Made by a program: the position numbers and the translations under genes
The notes under the pieces: generated by a model
What the model saw: only the letters and a program-made list of their open reading frames with translations
Databases searched by the model: none
What the model was told of the DNA's origin: nothing
Assembly: GCA_010365175.1 (NCBI GenBank)
Contig: JAAFGW010000034.1
Location: 1-15,511, forward strand
Reading direction: 5' to 3'
DNA length: 15,511 nt
Origin: Sulfuriferula multivorans
GTDB taxonomy: Bacteria; Pseudomonadota; Gammaproteobacteria; Burkholderiales; Thiobacillaceae
Shown here: in pieces, positions 1 through 6,740 of the stretch
Numbering within the stretch: the stretch's first letter is position 1
How the letters are laid out: each line of letters starts with the position of its first letter

Positions 1-1
1 T

Positions 2-460
2 GCACGGATTCCGGCAGGCGCGTTTTCTTTCCACTCTCGATCCTGCTGTTCATTGACGTGCTCGCAAGAACGCGTGACTTTCTGGAGCTTGGTTTTACTG
101 TGCTTTGGTACGGCGATTGGGTTTGCGGTTCAAGGTTATTGGCTGGTCTTGCCATTCGCGGGCCTGGAAATTGGCTTGTTGGCGTGGGCGCTGGAATCCC
201 TGCGCAACCGAGAGAATAATTATGAAATCCTGACCATCGAAGGCGATTCGGTGGTACTGGAGTGGCGGATAGGACAACATAGCGGTCGCCGTGAACTGAA
301 TCGTCAATGGGTTCACGTGCAATGTGACTGTTCCACGCCCGGCAGAAATTGCCACCTCTGTGTGATATCGCATGGTTCGGGAACGGAAGTCGGTCATTAT
401 CTGAGCGACGAGGCGCGGCTGAAACTGGCCGCCACCCTGAAAAACAAATTGCAGGGTTAG
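2..460 (+). CDS. DUF2244 family membrane protein (5' end outside window)
   Basis: This is the C-terminal 152 residues of a small integral membrane protein of unknown function. The frame is open to the left edge of the window with no ATG or GTG start. A TTG at 53 could be taken as the start, but the residues just before and across it (RSCCSLT, from about residue 13 of the visible part) resemble the N-terminal 'R-N-C-S-L-T/S' signature of DUF2244 proteins, so the true start is probably upstream of the window. Two hydrophobic segments follow, the second containing VLPFAGLE, the family's most recognisable motif. The remainder is a soluble domain with 'ELNRQWVHV', matching the family's 'ELNPRWVRV'-type stretch. 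Proteins of this family commonly precede coxB in betaproteobacteria, which suggests a link to the oxidase, but no biochemical role is established. Family assignment is from recalled motifs, not a search. Confidence 0.8.
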   Translation, partial: ARIPAGAFSFHSRSCCSLTCSQERVTFWSLVLLCFGTAIGFAVQGYWLVLPFAGLEIGLLAWALESLRNRENNYEILTIEGDSVVLEWRIGQHSGRRELNRQWVHVQCDCSTPGRNCHLCVISHGSGTEVGHYLSDEARLKLAATLKNKLQG

Positions 461-475
461 CTAAGCACAGCAAGT

Positions 476-502
476 TGTAGCGTAATTGCAGGACACGCTA
501 CA
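476..502 (+). repeat. Inverted repeat upstream of coxB
   Basis: TGTAGCG at 476-482 is repeated in inverted form as CGCTACA at 496-502 with a 13-base spacer. It lies in the 80-base gap between the DUF2244 gene and coxB. There is no T-run after it, so it is not an obvious intrinsic terminator. It could be an operator or an mRNA 5' structure for coxB, or chance. No convincing -35/-10 pair was found beside it. Confidence 0.35.
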
Positions 503-540
503 TCGAAAACGAATAACAGGGACGAGAGGACGGGGACGCA

Positions 541-1695
541 ATGAAGAGCATGTGGAAACAAGCAGGAGTGGTGGGCGCGGCAATACTGGCGGCCAGTCAG
601 TCAGCGTTGGCAGAGTATGGATATAACCTGCAAGTCCCAGCCAGCAAGGTAGCGCAAGATGTTTTCCAGCTACACAACTTCATCATGTTGGTGTGTCTGG
701 GAATTTTTGTCGTGGTGTTCGGCGCGATGTTTTATTCGCTACTCAAGCATCGCAAGTCTGTAGGTCACAAGGCTGCCAATTTCCACGAAAACACGACGGT
801 CGAGTTGGTTTGGACGGTCATCCCGTTCATCGTCCTGATGGGTATGGCCTATCCTGCCGCCAAGGTGGTGATAGACATGAAGGACACGTCGAATCCTGAC
901 ATGACGATCAAGATCACCGGCTACCAGTGGAAGTGGGGCTACGACTATCTCAACGATGATGTCAGTTTCTACAGCACCCTTTCAACCCCACGTGAACAGA
1001 TCACCGGTGCTGCAGCCAAGGGCGAACACTACCTGCTCGAAGTCGATGAGCCGATGGTCGTGCCCATTGGCAAGCGCGTGCGCCTGCTGATCACCGCGAA
1101 CGATGTGCTTCATGCCTGGTGGGTGCCTGCGCTGGGCGCCAAGCAGGACGCGATTCCAGGTTTTATCCGTGACATCTGGTTCAAAGCGGACAAGATCGGG
1201 ACCTTTCGCGGTCAATGCGTGGAGCTATGTGGCAAGGACCACGGCTTTATGCCCATCGTGGTTGAGGTGGTCTCTGAAGAAGACTACAAGGCTTGGGTCG
1301 CCAAGAAGAAAGGTGGCGCACAAGTCGCCGCAGCCGATAACACCAAAACCTTCGATACGGCTGAATTGATATCACGCGGCGAAAAAGTCTATCAGGCCAA
1401 CTGTGCGGCCTGTCACCAGGCCAACGGCATGGGCCTGCCAGGCGCATTCCCGGCAATTAGTGGTTCGGCGATTGCGACCGGTCCGATCGATGCGCATATC
1501 AATATCATCCTCAACGGCAAGCCGGGTACGGCGATGGCTGCATTTGCCAGCCAGCTGTCGGATGCGGATATTGCAGCGGTGGTGACGTATCAGCGCAATG
1601 CATGGGATAACAAAATGGGCGACGCAGCACAGCCGGCAGCAATCGCATCAGCGCGTGGAGGCGCAGCCGAAGCTGCCGCCCCCGCCGCGCAATAA
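541..1695 (+). CDS. coxB: Cytochrome c oxidase subunit II with fused cytochrome c domain
   Basis: This is the CuA-bearing electron-entry subunit of the aa3-type oxidase (384 aa). An N-terminal signal-like helix ends near SALAEYG (about residue 25). Two membrane helices follow at roughly 46-68 and 88-108. The periplasmic cupredoxin domain keeps all CuA ligands: His191 (in VLHAWW), Cys226, Glu228, Cys230, His234 and Met237. After it comes a class I cytochrome c domain with haem-binding CAACH (Cys288, Cys291, His292) and probable axial Met332 (in TAMAAF). The fused haem makes this a caa3-like subunit II, longer than the roughly 250-300 aa haem-free form. The tail after about residue 365 is alanine-rich low complexity. 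The start at 541 gives a sensible signal peptide; a second ATG at 550 is possible. A purine-rich stretch precedes the start. coxA follows after 23 bases. Confidence 0.96.
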   Translation: MKSMWKQAGVVGAAILAASQSALAEYGYNLQVPASKVAQDVFQLHNFIMLVCLGIFVVVFGAMFYSLLKHRKSVGHKAANFHENTTVELVWTVIPFIVLMGMAYPAAKVVIDMKDTSNPDMTIKITGYQWKWGYDYLNDDVSFYSTLSTPREQITGAAAKGEHYLLEVDEPMVVPIGKRVRLLITANDVLHAWWVPALGAKQDAIPGFIRDIWFKADKIGTFRGQCVELCGKDHGFMPIVVEVVSEEDYKAWVAKKKGGAQVAAADNTKTFDTAELISRGEKVYQANCAACHQANGMGLPGAFPAISGSAIATGPIDAHINIILNGKPGTAMAAFASQLSDADIAAVVTYQRNAWDNKMGDAAQPAAIASARGGAAEAAAPAAQ

Positions 1696-1718
1696 ATAAA
1701 CGAGAGGAGAGCACAGTC

Positions 1719-3299
1719 ATGTCTGATGCAGCACACGCCCACGACGACCACGGACACCACGCGCATCCCACCGGGATCATGCGCTGGCTGACCACCACCA
1801 ACCACAAGGATATCGGTTCACTTTATCTTTTCTTTGCGCTCTTCATGCTGTTCGTGGCGGGCTCAATGGCGCTTTTGATTCGCGCCGAATTGTTCCAGCC
1901 TGGCCTGCAGTTGGTGCATCCTGATTTCTTCAATCAGCTCACTACCATGCACGGACTGATCATGATTTTTGGCGTGATCATGCCGGCTTTCTCGGGCTTC
2001 GCGAACTGGCAGGTGCCATTGATGCTGGGTGCGCCTGATATGGCGTTCCCACGCATGAATAACTGGGCATTCTGGCTTCTACCTGTGGCTGGGTTCTTCC
2101 TGTTGGTGTCATTCTGGTTGCCAGGCGGCGCGGTTGCGGGGGGGTGGACGATGTATCCGCCACTCTTCATCCAGGGCGGAATCTCGTATGACCTGACGAT
2201 CCTGGCCGTGCACATCATGGGCCTGTCGTCGATCATGGGATCGATCAACATCATCACCACCATTCTCAATATGCGTGCGCCTGGCCTCACGCTGATGAAG
2301 ATGCCGTTGTTTGTTTGGACCTGGTTGATTACGGCCTATCTGCTGATCGCCACCATGCCAGTGCTGGCAGGTGCGGTGACCATGCTGCTGACAGACCGCA
2401 ACTTCGGCACGCACTTCTTTAACGCGGCAGGTGGCGGCGATCCGGTGATGTTCCAACACATTTTCTGGTTCTTTGCTCACCCCGAGGTCTACATCCTGAT
2501 TCTGCCGGCTTTCGGTATTGTCTCGCAGGTGATTCCGACCTTTGCGCGCAAGCCGTTGTTTGGCTATGCCTCGATGGTCTACGCTACGGCGTCGATCGCC
2601 GTGCTGTCCTTCATCGTATGGGCACACCACATGTTCACGGTGGGCATGCCCGTTACAGCACAGTTGTTCTTCATGTTCTCGACCATGCTGATCGCGGTGC
2701 CGACCGGGGTGAAAGTGTTTAACTGGGTGGCCACGATGTGGAAAGGCTCGATGACGTTCGAAACTCCCATGCTGTTCGCCATTGCCTTTGTTTGCCTGTT
2801 CACGATTGGCGGCTTCTCGGGTCTGGTACTGGCGATTGCGCCGGTCGACATCCAGTTGCACGACACTTATTACGTGGTGGCGCACTTCCACTACGTGCTG
2901 GTATCGGGTGCCCTGTTCGCGATTTTCGCCGGCCTCTACTACTGGCTGCCGAAGTGGACCGGCCACATGTACAACGAGACGCTCGGCAAATGGCACTTCT
3001 GGTTGTCGGTCATCGGCATGAACATTGTGTTCTTCCCGATGCACTTCCTGGGTCTGGCCGGCATGCCGCGTCGAATTCCAGACTACGCACTTCAGTTCAC
3101 CGAGTTCAACCAGATTGCAACCGTAGGCGCATTCATCTTCGGCTTCAGCCAGTTGATCTTGCTGACAGTGGTGTTGAAGGCCATCAAAGGTGGCGAGAAG
3201 GCGACGACCCAGGTTTGGGAGGGTGCAGAAGGTCTGGAGTGGACGGTTCCGTCACCCGCGCCTTATCACACCTTTGAAACTGCGCCAGTTGTGAAATGA
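1719..3299 (+). CDS. coxA: Cytochrome c oxidase subunit I
   Basis: This is the catalytic subunit of the aa3-type oxidase (526 aa), which reduces O2 to water and pumps protons across the inner membrane. It is a twelve-helix haem-copper protein. Visible ligands are His78 (low-spin haem a, in TTMHG), His254 with Glu256 and cross-linking Tyr258 (AHPEVY), His303-His304 (CuB, WAHHMF), and His389 (haem a3) and His391 (haem a) in HFHYV. The glutamate in HPEVY marks an A1-type D-pathway enzyme. The N-terminus holds six histidines within residues 6-16 before the conserved TTNHKDIG. The start is supported by AGGAGA at 1705-1710. The stop codon overlaps the ATG of the next small gene (ATGA), suggesting translational coupling. 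Confidence 0.98.
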   Translation: MSDAAHAHDDHGHHAHPTGIMRWLTTTNHKDIGSLYLFFALFMLFVAGSMALLIRAELFQPGLQLVHPDFFNQLTTMHGLIMIFGVIMPAFSGFANWQVPLMLGAPDMAFPRMNNWAFWLLPVAGFFLLVSFWLPGGAVAGGWTMYPPLFIQGGISYDLTILAVHIMGLSSIMGSINIITTILNMRAPGLTLMKMPLFVWTWLITAYLLIATMPVLAGAVTMLLTDRNFGTHFFNAAGGGDPVMFQHIFWFFAHPEVYILILPAFGIVSQVIPTFARKPLFGYASMVYATASIAVLSFIVWAHHMFTVGMPVTAQLFFMFSTMLIAVPTGVKVFNWVATMWKGSMTFETPMLFAIAFVCLFTIGGFSGLVLAIAPVDIQLHDTYYVVAHFHYVLVSGALFAIFAGLYYWLPKWTGHMYNETLGKWHFWLSVIGMNIVFFPMHFLGLAGMPRRIPDYALQFTEFNQIATVGAFIFGFSQLILLTVVLKAIKGGEKATTQVWEGAEGLEWTVPSPAPYHTFETAPVVK

Positions 3300-3418
3300 G
3301 CGGAAACGTGGACGTGATGCCAAACAAGCAAAGCAAGTCCAAATATCGCACGGCAATCCTGCTGGCGGTATTTGCCGTGGGGCTGTTTTTATTCACCTTG
3401 TATTCTGGTCTGAAATAA
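3296..3418 (+). CDS. Small cytochrome oxidase assembly-type membrane peptide, 40 aa
   Basis: A 40-codon reading frame starts at an ATG that overlaps the coxA stop as ATGA and ends three bases before the ctaG start. The product begins with a short polar, lysine-rich head (about residues 1-18, ending near KSKYR). One hydrophobic helix follows (about 19-36), and the peptide ends in SGLK. An in-frame ATG at 3317 would give a 33-residue form. Small proteins of this size and layout between coxA and ctaG are annotated in betaproteobacteria as cytochrome oxidase small assembly protein; their mechanism is poorly known. Position, overlap and single-helix topology support a real gene. The family name is an inference from context, since the sequence is too short for firm recognition by eye. 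Confidence 0.72.
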   Translation: MSGNVDVMPNKQSKSKYRTAILLAVFAVGLFLFTLYSGLK

Positions 3419-3421
3419 AGC

Positions 3422-3976
3422 ATGGCGATAGGTAACACCACCACGCTGACCAAGCTCCTTGTTGTGGCATTGGGGATGTTCGGGTTTGGTTTTGCCTTGG
3501 TGCCGTTCTATTACAAAATTTGCGAAGTTACGGGTATTAATTCAGGTGACGAGCAAACCTTGGTTAAAAACACTCAGGTTGATACCAGTCGTTGGGTCAC
3601 ACTTGAGTTTGACGCGAACACCAATGCAGGTTTGCCTTGGCAGTTCAAGCCTAAGCAGCGCATGCTTAAAGTACATCCGGGGCAATTGGTGCAAGTAGAG
3701 TATGAAGTGGTCAACAACAGCGATCAGGCGATTGTGGGACAGGCAGTTCCGAGCTACGGTCCGAGACGTGCAGCAGAATTTTTCAAGAAAATTGAATGCT
3801 TTTGCTTTACGCCACAAACCCTGGCAGCAGGCGAACGGCGTCGTATGCCTGTACTTTTTGTGCTGGATCCCGCTATGGATAAAGACGTGAATACCGTGAC
3901 CTTGTCGTATACGTTTTTCGACACGGGAATAAAGGCGAAGAAAACGGAATTGCCTCAAGTACGACCGCATGGCTGA
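3422..3976 (+). CDS. ctaG: Cytochrome c oxidase assembly protein CtaG/Cox11 (copper delivery to CuB)
   Basis: CtaG/Cox11 is a periplasm-facing copper chaperone that delivers Cu(I) to the CuB site of CoxA. The 184-aa product has one N-terminal membrane helix (about residues 10-30), then VPFYYKICEVTG with conserved Cys34, and a beta-rich domain. The hallmark copper motif CFCF is present (Cys126 and Cys128 in IECFCFTPQTL), preceded by QAVPSYGP and followed by GERRRMPVLFVLDP and the late VTLSYTFF strand. Length and motif order are normal for the family. The start follows the 40-aa gene by three bases with only a weak ribosome-binding sequence, so translation is probably coupled. The 3' end overlaps the next gene by eight bases. 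Confidence 0.95.
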   Translation: MAIGNTTTLTKLLVVALGMFGFGFALVPFYYKICEVTGINSGDEQTLVKNTQVDTSRWVTLEFDANTNAGLPWQFKPKQRMLKVHPGQLVQVEYEVVNNSDQAIVGQAVPSYGPRRAAEFFKKIECFCFTPQTLAAGERRRMPVLFVLDPAMDKDVNTVTLSYTFFDTGIKAKKTELPQVRPHG

Positions 3977-4166
3977 AAAAAGTAATTTAAAAGCCGCCCT
4001 CGCAGTTTTCTGGAGTTTTTTGGGTGTACGTAAACGGCGTGATTACGACAGCGATGCTCAAGATTTAACCCCTGCACAGGTCGTCATTGCAGGGCTGATT
4101 GGTGGTGTGACGTTTATTCTAACCATGCTGCTGGTTGTGTATTTGGTGCTGAAGTTTGTGAAATAG
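3969..4166 (+). CDS. DUF2970 small membrane protein
   Basis: This 65-aa protein overlaps the end of ctaG by eight bases. A short amphipathic head (FWSFLGVRKRRDYDSD, about residues 14-29) matches the characteristic 'fxGvRk' region of DUF2970 proteins. It is followed by LTPAQVVIAGL and a single long C-terminal membrane helix (about 38-63). DUF2970 proteins are common in betaproteobacterial cox operons between ctaG and coxC. No function has been demonstrated; a structural or assembly role in the aa3 oxidase is inferred from its fixed position and overlap. No catalytic or metal-binding residues are visible. Confidence 0.8.
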   Translation: MAEKSNLKAALAVFWSFLGVRKRRDYDSDAQDLTPAQVVIAGLIGGVTFILTMLLVVYLVLKFVK

Positions 4167-4196
4167 ATAATCAATGTATAGGGAAAAGGGGAAAAC

Positions 4197-5063
4197 ATGA
4201 GCTTGGCACAAACGGATAAGTATTTCCTGCCTCAACCTTCGCTCTGGCCGATCATCGGTTCGGCCGCGTTGTTTCTGATGGCAGTTGGCGGTGTGATGGT
4301 CATGCGCGAGATTGACCACGGCGGTTGGATACTCCTTGCGGGATTGGGCGTCATGATTTTCATGATGATCGGCTGGTTTAGCGAAGTGATTCGTGACAGC
4401 GAAGCCGGCCGTTTTAACAGGCAGGTAGATTCATCATTCCGTTGGTCGATGAGCTGGTTCATCTTTTCTGAAGTGATGTTTTTCGCAGCCTTTTTCGGTG
4501 CATTGTTTTACACGCGAATGCTCTCGGTCCCCTGGTTAGGCGAGTCTGATACGATGGAACAGCTATGGCCTGCTTTTAAAGCGACCTGGCCGACTGCGGG
4601 CCCTGGCCTGACGGCCGATGGCTTTCAGTTCACTCCGATGGGCGCGTGGGGTTTGCCCGCAATCAATACGCTATTGCTGTTGACCTCTGGCGTAACGGTG
4701 ACCTGGGCGCATTGGGGGCTGAAGAAAAGTAACCGTAGCCAGTTAATACTCGGATTGGCCATGACAGTGGCCTTGGGCGTTACGTTCATTGGGTTGCAAG
4801 CCTATGAATATCACCATGCCTATACCGAAATGGGCCTTACCCTGGGCGCGGGTGTCTATGGTGCAACTTTCTTCATGTTGACAGGATTTCACGGCTTTCA
4901 CGTTTTGGTGGGTACGATCATGCTGATCGTCATGCTGCTGCGTTCGATTGCAGGCCACTTCACCGCTGAGCATCATTTCGCCTTTGAGGCCGTCTCGTGG
5001 TATTGGCACTTTGTCGATGTGGTTTGGGTATTGTTGTTTATCCTGGTTTACTGGTTGATCTAA
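4197..5063 (+). CDS. coxC: Cytochrome c oxidase subunit III
   Basis: This is the non-catalytic third core subunit of the aa3 oxidase (288 aa), which stabilises the enzyme during turnover and binds lipid beside the proton-entry side of subunit I. It has about seven membrane helices. Recognisable segments are the short N-terminal PQPSLWPIIGS, the conserved FSEVMFFAAFFGALFY with Glu92, and the C-terminal GFHGFHVLVGTIML and WYWHFVDVVWVLLF, typical of the subunit's last helices. The gene follows DUF2970 after 30 bases with a purine-rich GGGGAAAAC before the ATG. It is the last plus-strand gene before the strong terminator at 5109-5147, so it probably closes the structural cox transcript. Confidence 0.97.
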   Translation: MSLAQTDKYFLPQPSLWPIIGSAALFLMAVGGVMVMREIDHGGWILLAGLGVMIFMMIGWFSEVIRDSEAGRFNRQVDSSFRWSMSWFIFSEVMFFAAFFGALFYTRMLSVPWLGESDTMEQLWPAFKATWPTAGPGLTADGFQFTPMGAWGLPAINTLLLLTSGVTVTWAHWGLKKSNRSQLILGLAMTVALGVTFIGLQAYEYHHAYTEMGLTLGAGVYGATFFMLTGFHGFHVLVGTIMLIVMLLRSIAGHFTAEHHFAFEAVSWYWHFVDVVWVLLFILVYWLI

Positions 5064-5108
5064 GTAATCGGAATGAGCCCGTCCGGGATCATGTATTTGT
5101 GACCCCGG

Positions 5109-5147
5109 CACAACAAAAAGCCGCGTCTAGCGCGGCTTTTTGTTGTG
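5109..5147. terminator. Bidirectional intrinsic terminator after coxC
   Basis: A perfect 17-bp inverted repeat has arms at 5109-5125 and 5131-5147 around the loop TCTAG. The GC-rich inner stem (GCCGCG/CGCGGC) is flanked by A5 on the left and T5 on the right, so it works as a rho-independent terminator on both strands. It stands between coxC (plus) and the converging DUF2909 gene (minus) and can end both transcripts. Confidence 0.93.
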
Positions 5148-5159
5148 ATGCGTATTGGG

Positions 5160-5360
5160 TTAGCGTAGTCCGGTTTGTGGGATGATTCCCAGGTAATACC
5201 CACCCATCAGCAGAATAAACAAGGTGAGGGAAAGGCCTACTCGCACTGTCAGCATTTTGACGGCGCGATCGGACTGGCCCTTGTCCTTGATGAGATAGTA
5301 GAGGGCGCTGGCAAGGCTGGCGAGAATGAAGACGATGAAAAGCAGGGCAAGAATGCGCAT
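5160..5360 (-). CDS. DUF2909 twin-transmembrane small protein
   Basis: This 66-aa minus-strand protein consists almost entirely of two membrane helices (about residues 3-23 and 38-60). They are joined by a short polar loop, KDKGQSDRAVKML. The layout and the C-terminal GYYLGIIPQTGL resemble the DUF2909/twin transmembrane family found beside SURF1 in betaproteobacterial cox clusters. The frame is open further upstream to an ATG at 5414, but that extension is not hydrophobic, would run across the SURF1 start, and is unlike the family. MRILAL at 5360 is therefore preferred. The gene ends 13 bases from the shared terminator and diverges from SURF1 across 48 bases. Its function is unknown; a role in oxidase assembly is only suggested by location. 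Confidence 0.78.
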   Translation of the reverse strand: MRILALLFIVFILASLASALYYLIKDKGQSDRAVKMLTVRVGLSLTLFILLMGGYYLGIIPQTGLR

Positions 5361-5408
5361 GAAAGTGATCGCTCGGCAAAATTCCAGTCTAACCGGATTG
5401 CGGTAAGC

Positions 5409-6146
5409 ATGCACTTGCTGAACTTGAAATGGGGCAGGTGGGGATTTGCCCCGACCTTATGGCCAACGCTCGCGGCGCTGTTTTTCTTTGTGCTGACCTT
5501 TTGGTTGGGAAATTGGCAAAGCGATCGCGCCGAATTCAAGAGTGCGCTGCAGAAACGCTACGATATGGCGCTGCAAGATGCTGTCATTCATATGGGCAAC
5601 GTGATGTTTGATCGCGACAGCCTGTTGTACCGTCGCGTGGAAGTGAAGGGTACGTTCGATGATGCCCATTCCATCTTGCTGGATAACCGGGTTCATAACG
5701 GTGTGGCGGGTTATCACGTGCTGACGCCGCTTAAAATCCAAGGCAGTCAGTTTGCCATTCTGGTTAATCGAGGCTGGGTAGCCACGGGCAGTAGCCGTGA
5801 TCAGCTTCCACGGACGGACGCGCCTCAAGGGGTAATCAAGCTGGTTGGTGTGGCGACGGATCCGCATAGCCGATATGTCGAATTGATGCACGGCACATCG
5901 CAAGGCCGAGTTTGGCAAAATCTGGATTTTGAGCGCTATGCATCAAGCTACGGGACAAGCCTGCAACCGGTTTTGTTGCTCCAAACCAATCGGATGGACG
6001 ATGGGCTGGTGCGGGAATGGCCACGACCCGATACCGGAGTGAGTATGCATGTCAGCTATGCTATCCAGTGGTACAGTCTCGCGACGACGCTGGCAGTATT
6101 GTGGTTGGTGTTGAATGTGAAACGTCATCGTGAAGATGACAGGTGA
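5409..6146 (+). CDS. SURF1 family cytochrome oxidase assembly protein
   Basis: SURF1/Shy1 assists haem a insertion into subunit I of aa3 oxidases. The 245-aa product has the expected topology: an N-terminal helix (about residues 13-34) leading into LGNWQSDRAEFK, a periplasmic domain, and a C-terminal helix with VSYAIQWYSLATTLAVLWL. Family signatures seen are YRRVEVKGTFD, ILLDNRVHNGVAGYHVLTPL and ILVNRGWV. The reading frame is open well upstream of 5409 (to 5175), but that stretch lies over the antisense DUF2909 gene and encodes no family sequence. The ATG at 5409, directly before MHLLNLKWGRWGF, fits known SURF1 lengths. The ribosome-binding sequence is weak. No obvious promoter was found in the 48-base divergent gap. 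Confidence 0.93.
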   Translation: MHLLNLKWGRWGFAPTLWPTLAALFFFVLTFWLGNWQSDRAEFKSALQKRYDMALQDAVIHMGNVMFDRDSLLYRRVEVKGTFDDAHSILLDNRVHNGVAGYHVLTPLKIQGSQFAILVNRGWVATGSSRDQLPRTDAPQGVIKLVGVATDPHSRYVELMHGTSQGRVWQNLDFERYASSYGTSLQPVLLLQTNRMDDGLVREWPRPDTGVSMHVSYAIQWYSLATTLAVLWLVLNVKRHREDDR

Positions 6147-6175
6147 TGAGTTAGGTGTCGGGAATTATCTAAAGT

Positions 6176-6739
6176 ATGAAATTGACTTCGCGCGGTAAAT
6201 TGTTGATGTTGATCGGCGTGTTTTTAGTGCCGGTTGTTGCAGCTTATGTGGCTTATTTTGGGTGGCGGCCAGCCGGTCATACCAATTATGGGGAATTATT
6301 CAAGGCAACGCCCTTGCAGCAAACGCAGGGAGTCATGCTGGATGGTCAGCCTTTTACTCTGGATGCCCTGCAAGGCAAATGGGTGATGGTTCATGTGGGT
6401 CCTGCACAATGCGATGCAGGCTGCGCGCAGCAACTGTATTTGATGCGGCAAACGCGGATTACTCAGGGCAAGGACCAATCGCGGATCGAGCGACTATGGG
6501 TGTTGACTGATGCTGCCGCGCCGAATGGCGCTCTTTTGCAGGAACACCCCGGCTTACACGTGTGGCGTCCTGAAAACCCGGCATTTATTGATCAGTTTCC
6601 AGCCAGCCTTAATCGCGCGGGCCACATCTATCTGATTGATCCTTTGGGTAATCTCATGCTCCGGTTTCCCGAGAGCCCCGACCCAAGAGGCATGATGAAA
6701 GACCTCAAGTTGTTGCTCAAGGCCTCCCAGGTCGGCTGA
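6176..6739 (+). CDS. Membrane-anchored Sco-like thioredoxin-fold protein lacking the Sco histidine
   Basis: This 187-aa protein has one N-terminal helix (about residues 10-30) and a periplasmic domain that follows the thioredoxin/Sco pattern. It has GQPFTLDALQGKWVMVHVG, a CxxxC pair (Cys79 and Cys83 in AQCDAGCAQQ), a middle region with WVLTD, and a C-terminal HIYLIDPLGNLMLRF strand pair followed by MMKDLKLLLKAS. True Sco proteins bind copper with CPxxC plus a histidine in 'DHS' before the last strands. Here the equivalent residues read N146-R147, with a histidine only at 150, and the proline after the first Cys is also missing. A gene at this place between SURF1 and ctaA is typical of betaproteobacterial cox clusters. 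It may be a thiol-disulphide reductase serving CoxB CuA or Sco itself. The function is inferred. Spacing to ctaA is one base. Confidence 0.75.
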   Translation: MKLTSRGKLLMLIGVFLVPVVAAYVAYFGWRPAGHTNYGELFKATPLQQTQGVMLDGQPFTLDALQGKWVMVHVGPAQCDAGCAQQLYLMRQTRITQGKDQSRIERLWVLTDAAAPNGALLQEHPGLHVWRPENPAFIDQFPASLNRAGHIYLIDPLGNLMLRFPESPDPRGMMKDLKLLLKASQVG

Positions 6740-6740
6740 C

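Noticed and set aside
53..55. TTG start for the DUF2244 gene
   Set aside because: The frame is open to the window edge and the family N-terminal signature spans this codon, so the start is probably upstream of the window.
2109..3044. 311-residue minus-strand frame under coxA
   Set aside because: It is rich in His, Arg and Gln, has no recognisable domain, and lies fully opposite strongly conserved coxA codons; it is a shadow frame.
5175..5408. 78-residue N-terminal extension of SURF1
   Set aside because: The stretch is antisense to the DUF2909 gene, is polar and acidic, and has no SURF1 similarity. The ATG at 5409 directly precedes the family-like first helix.
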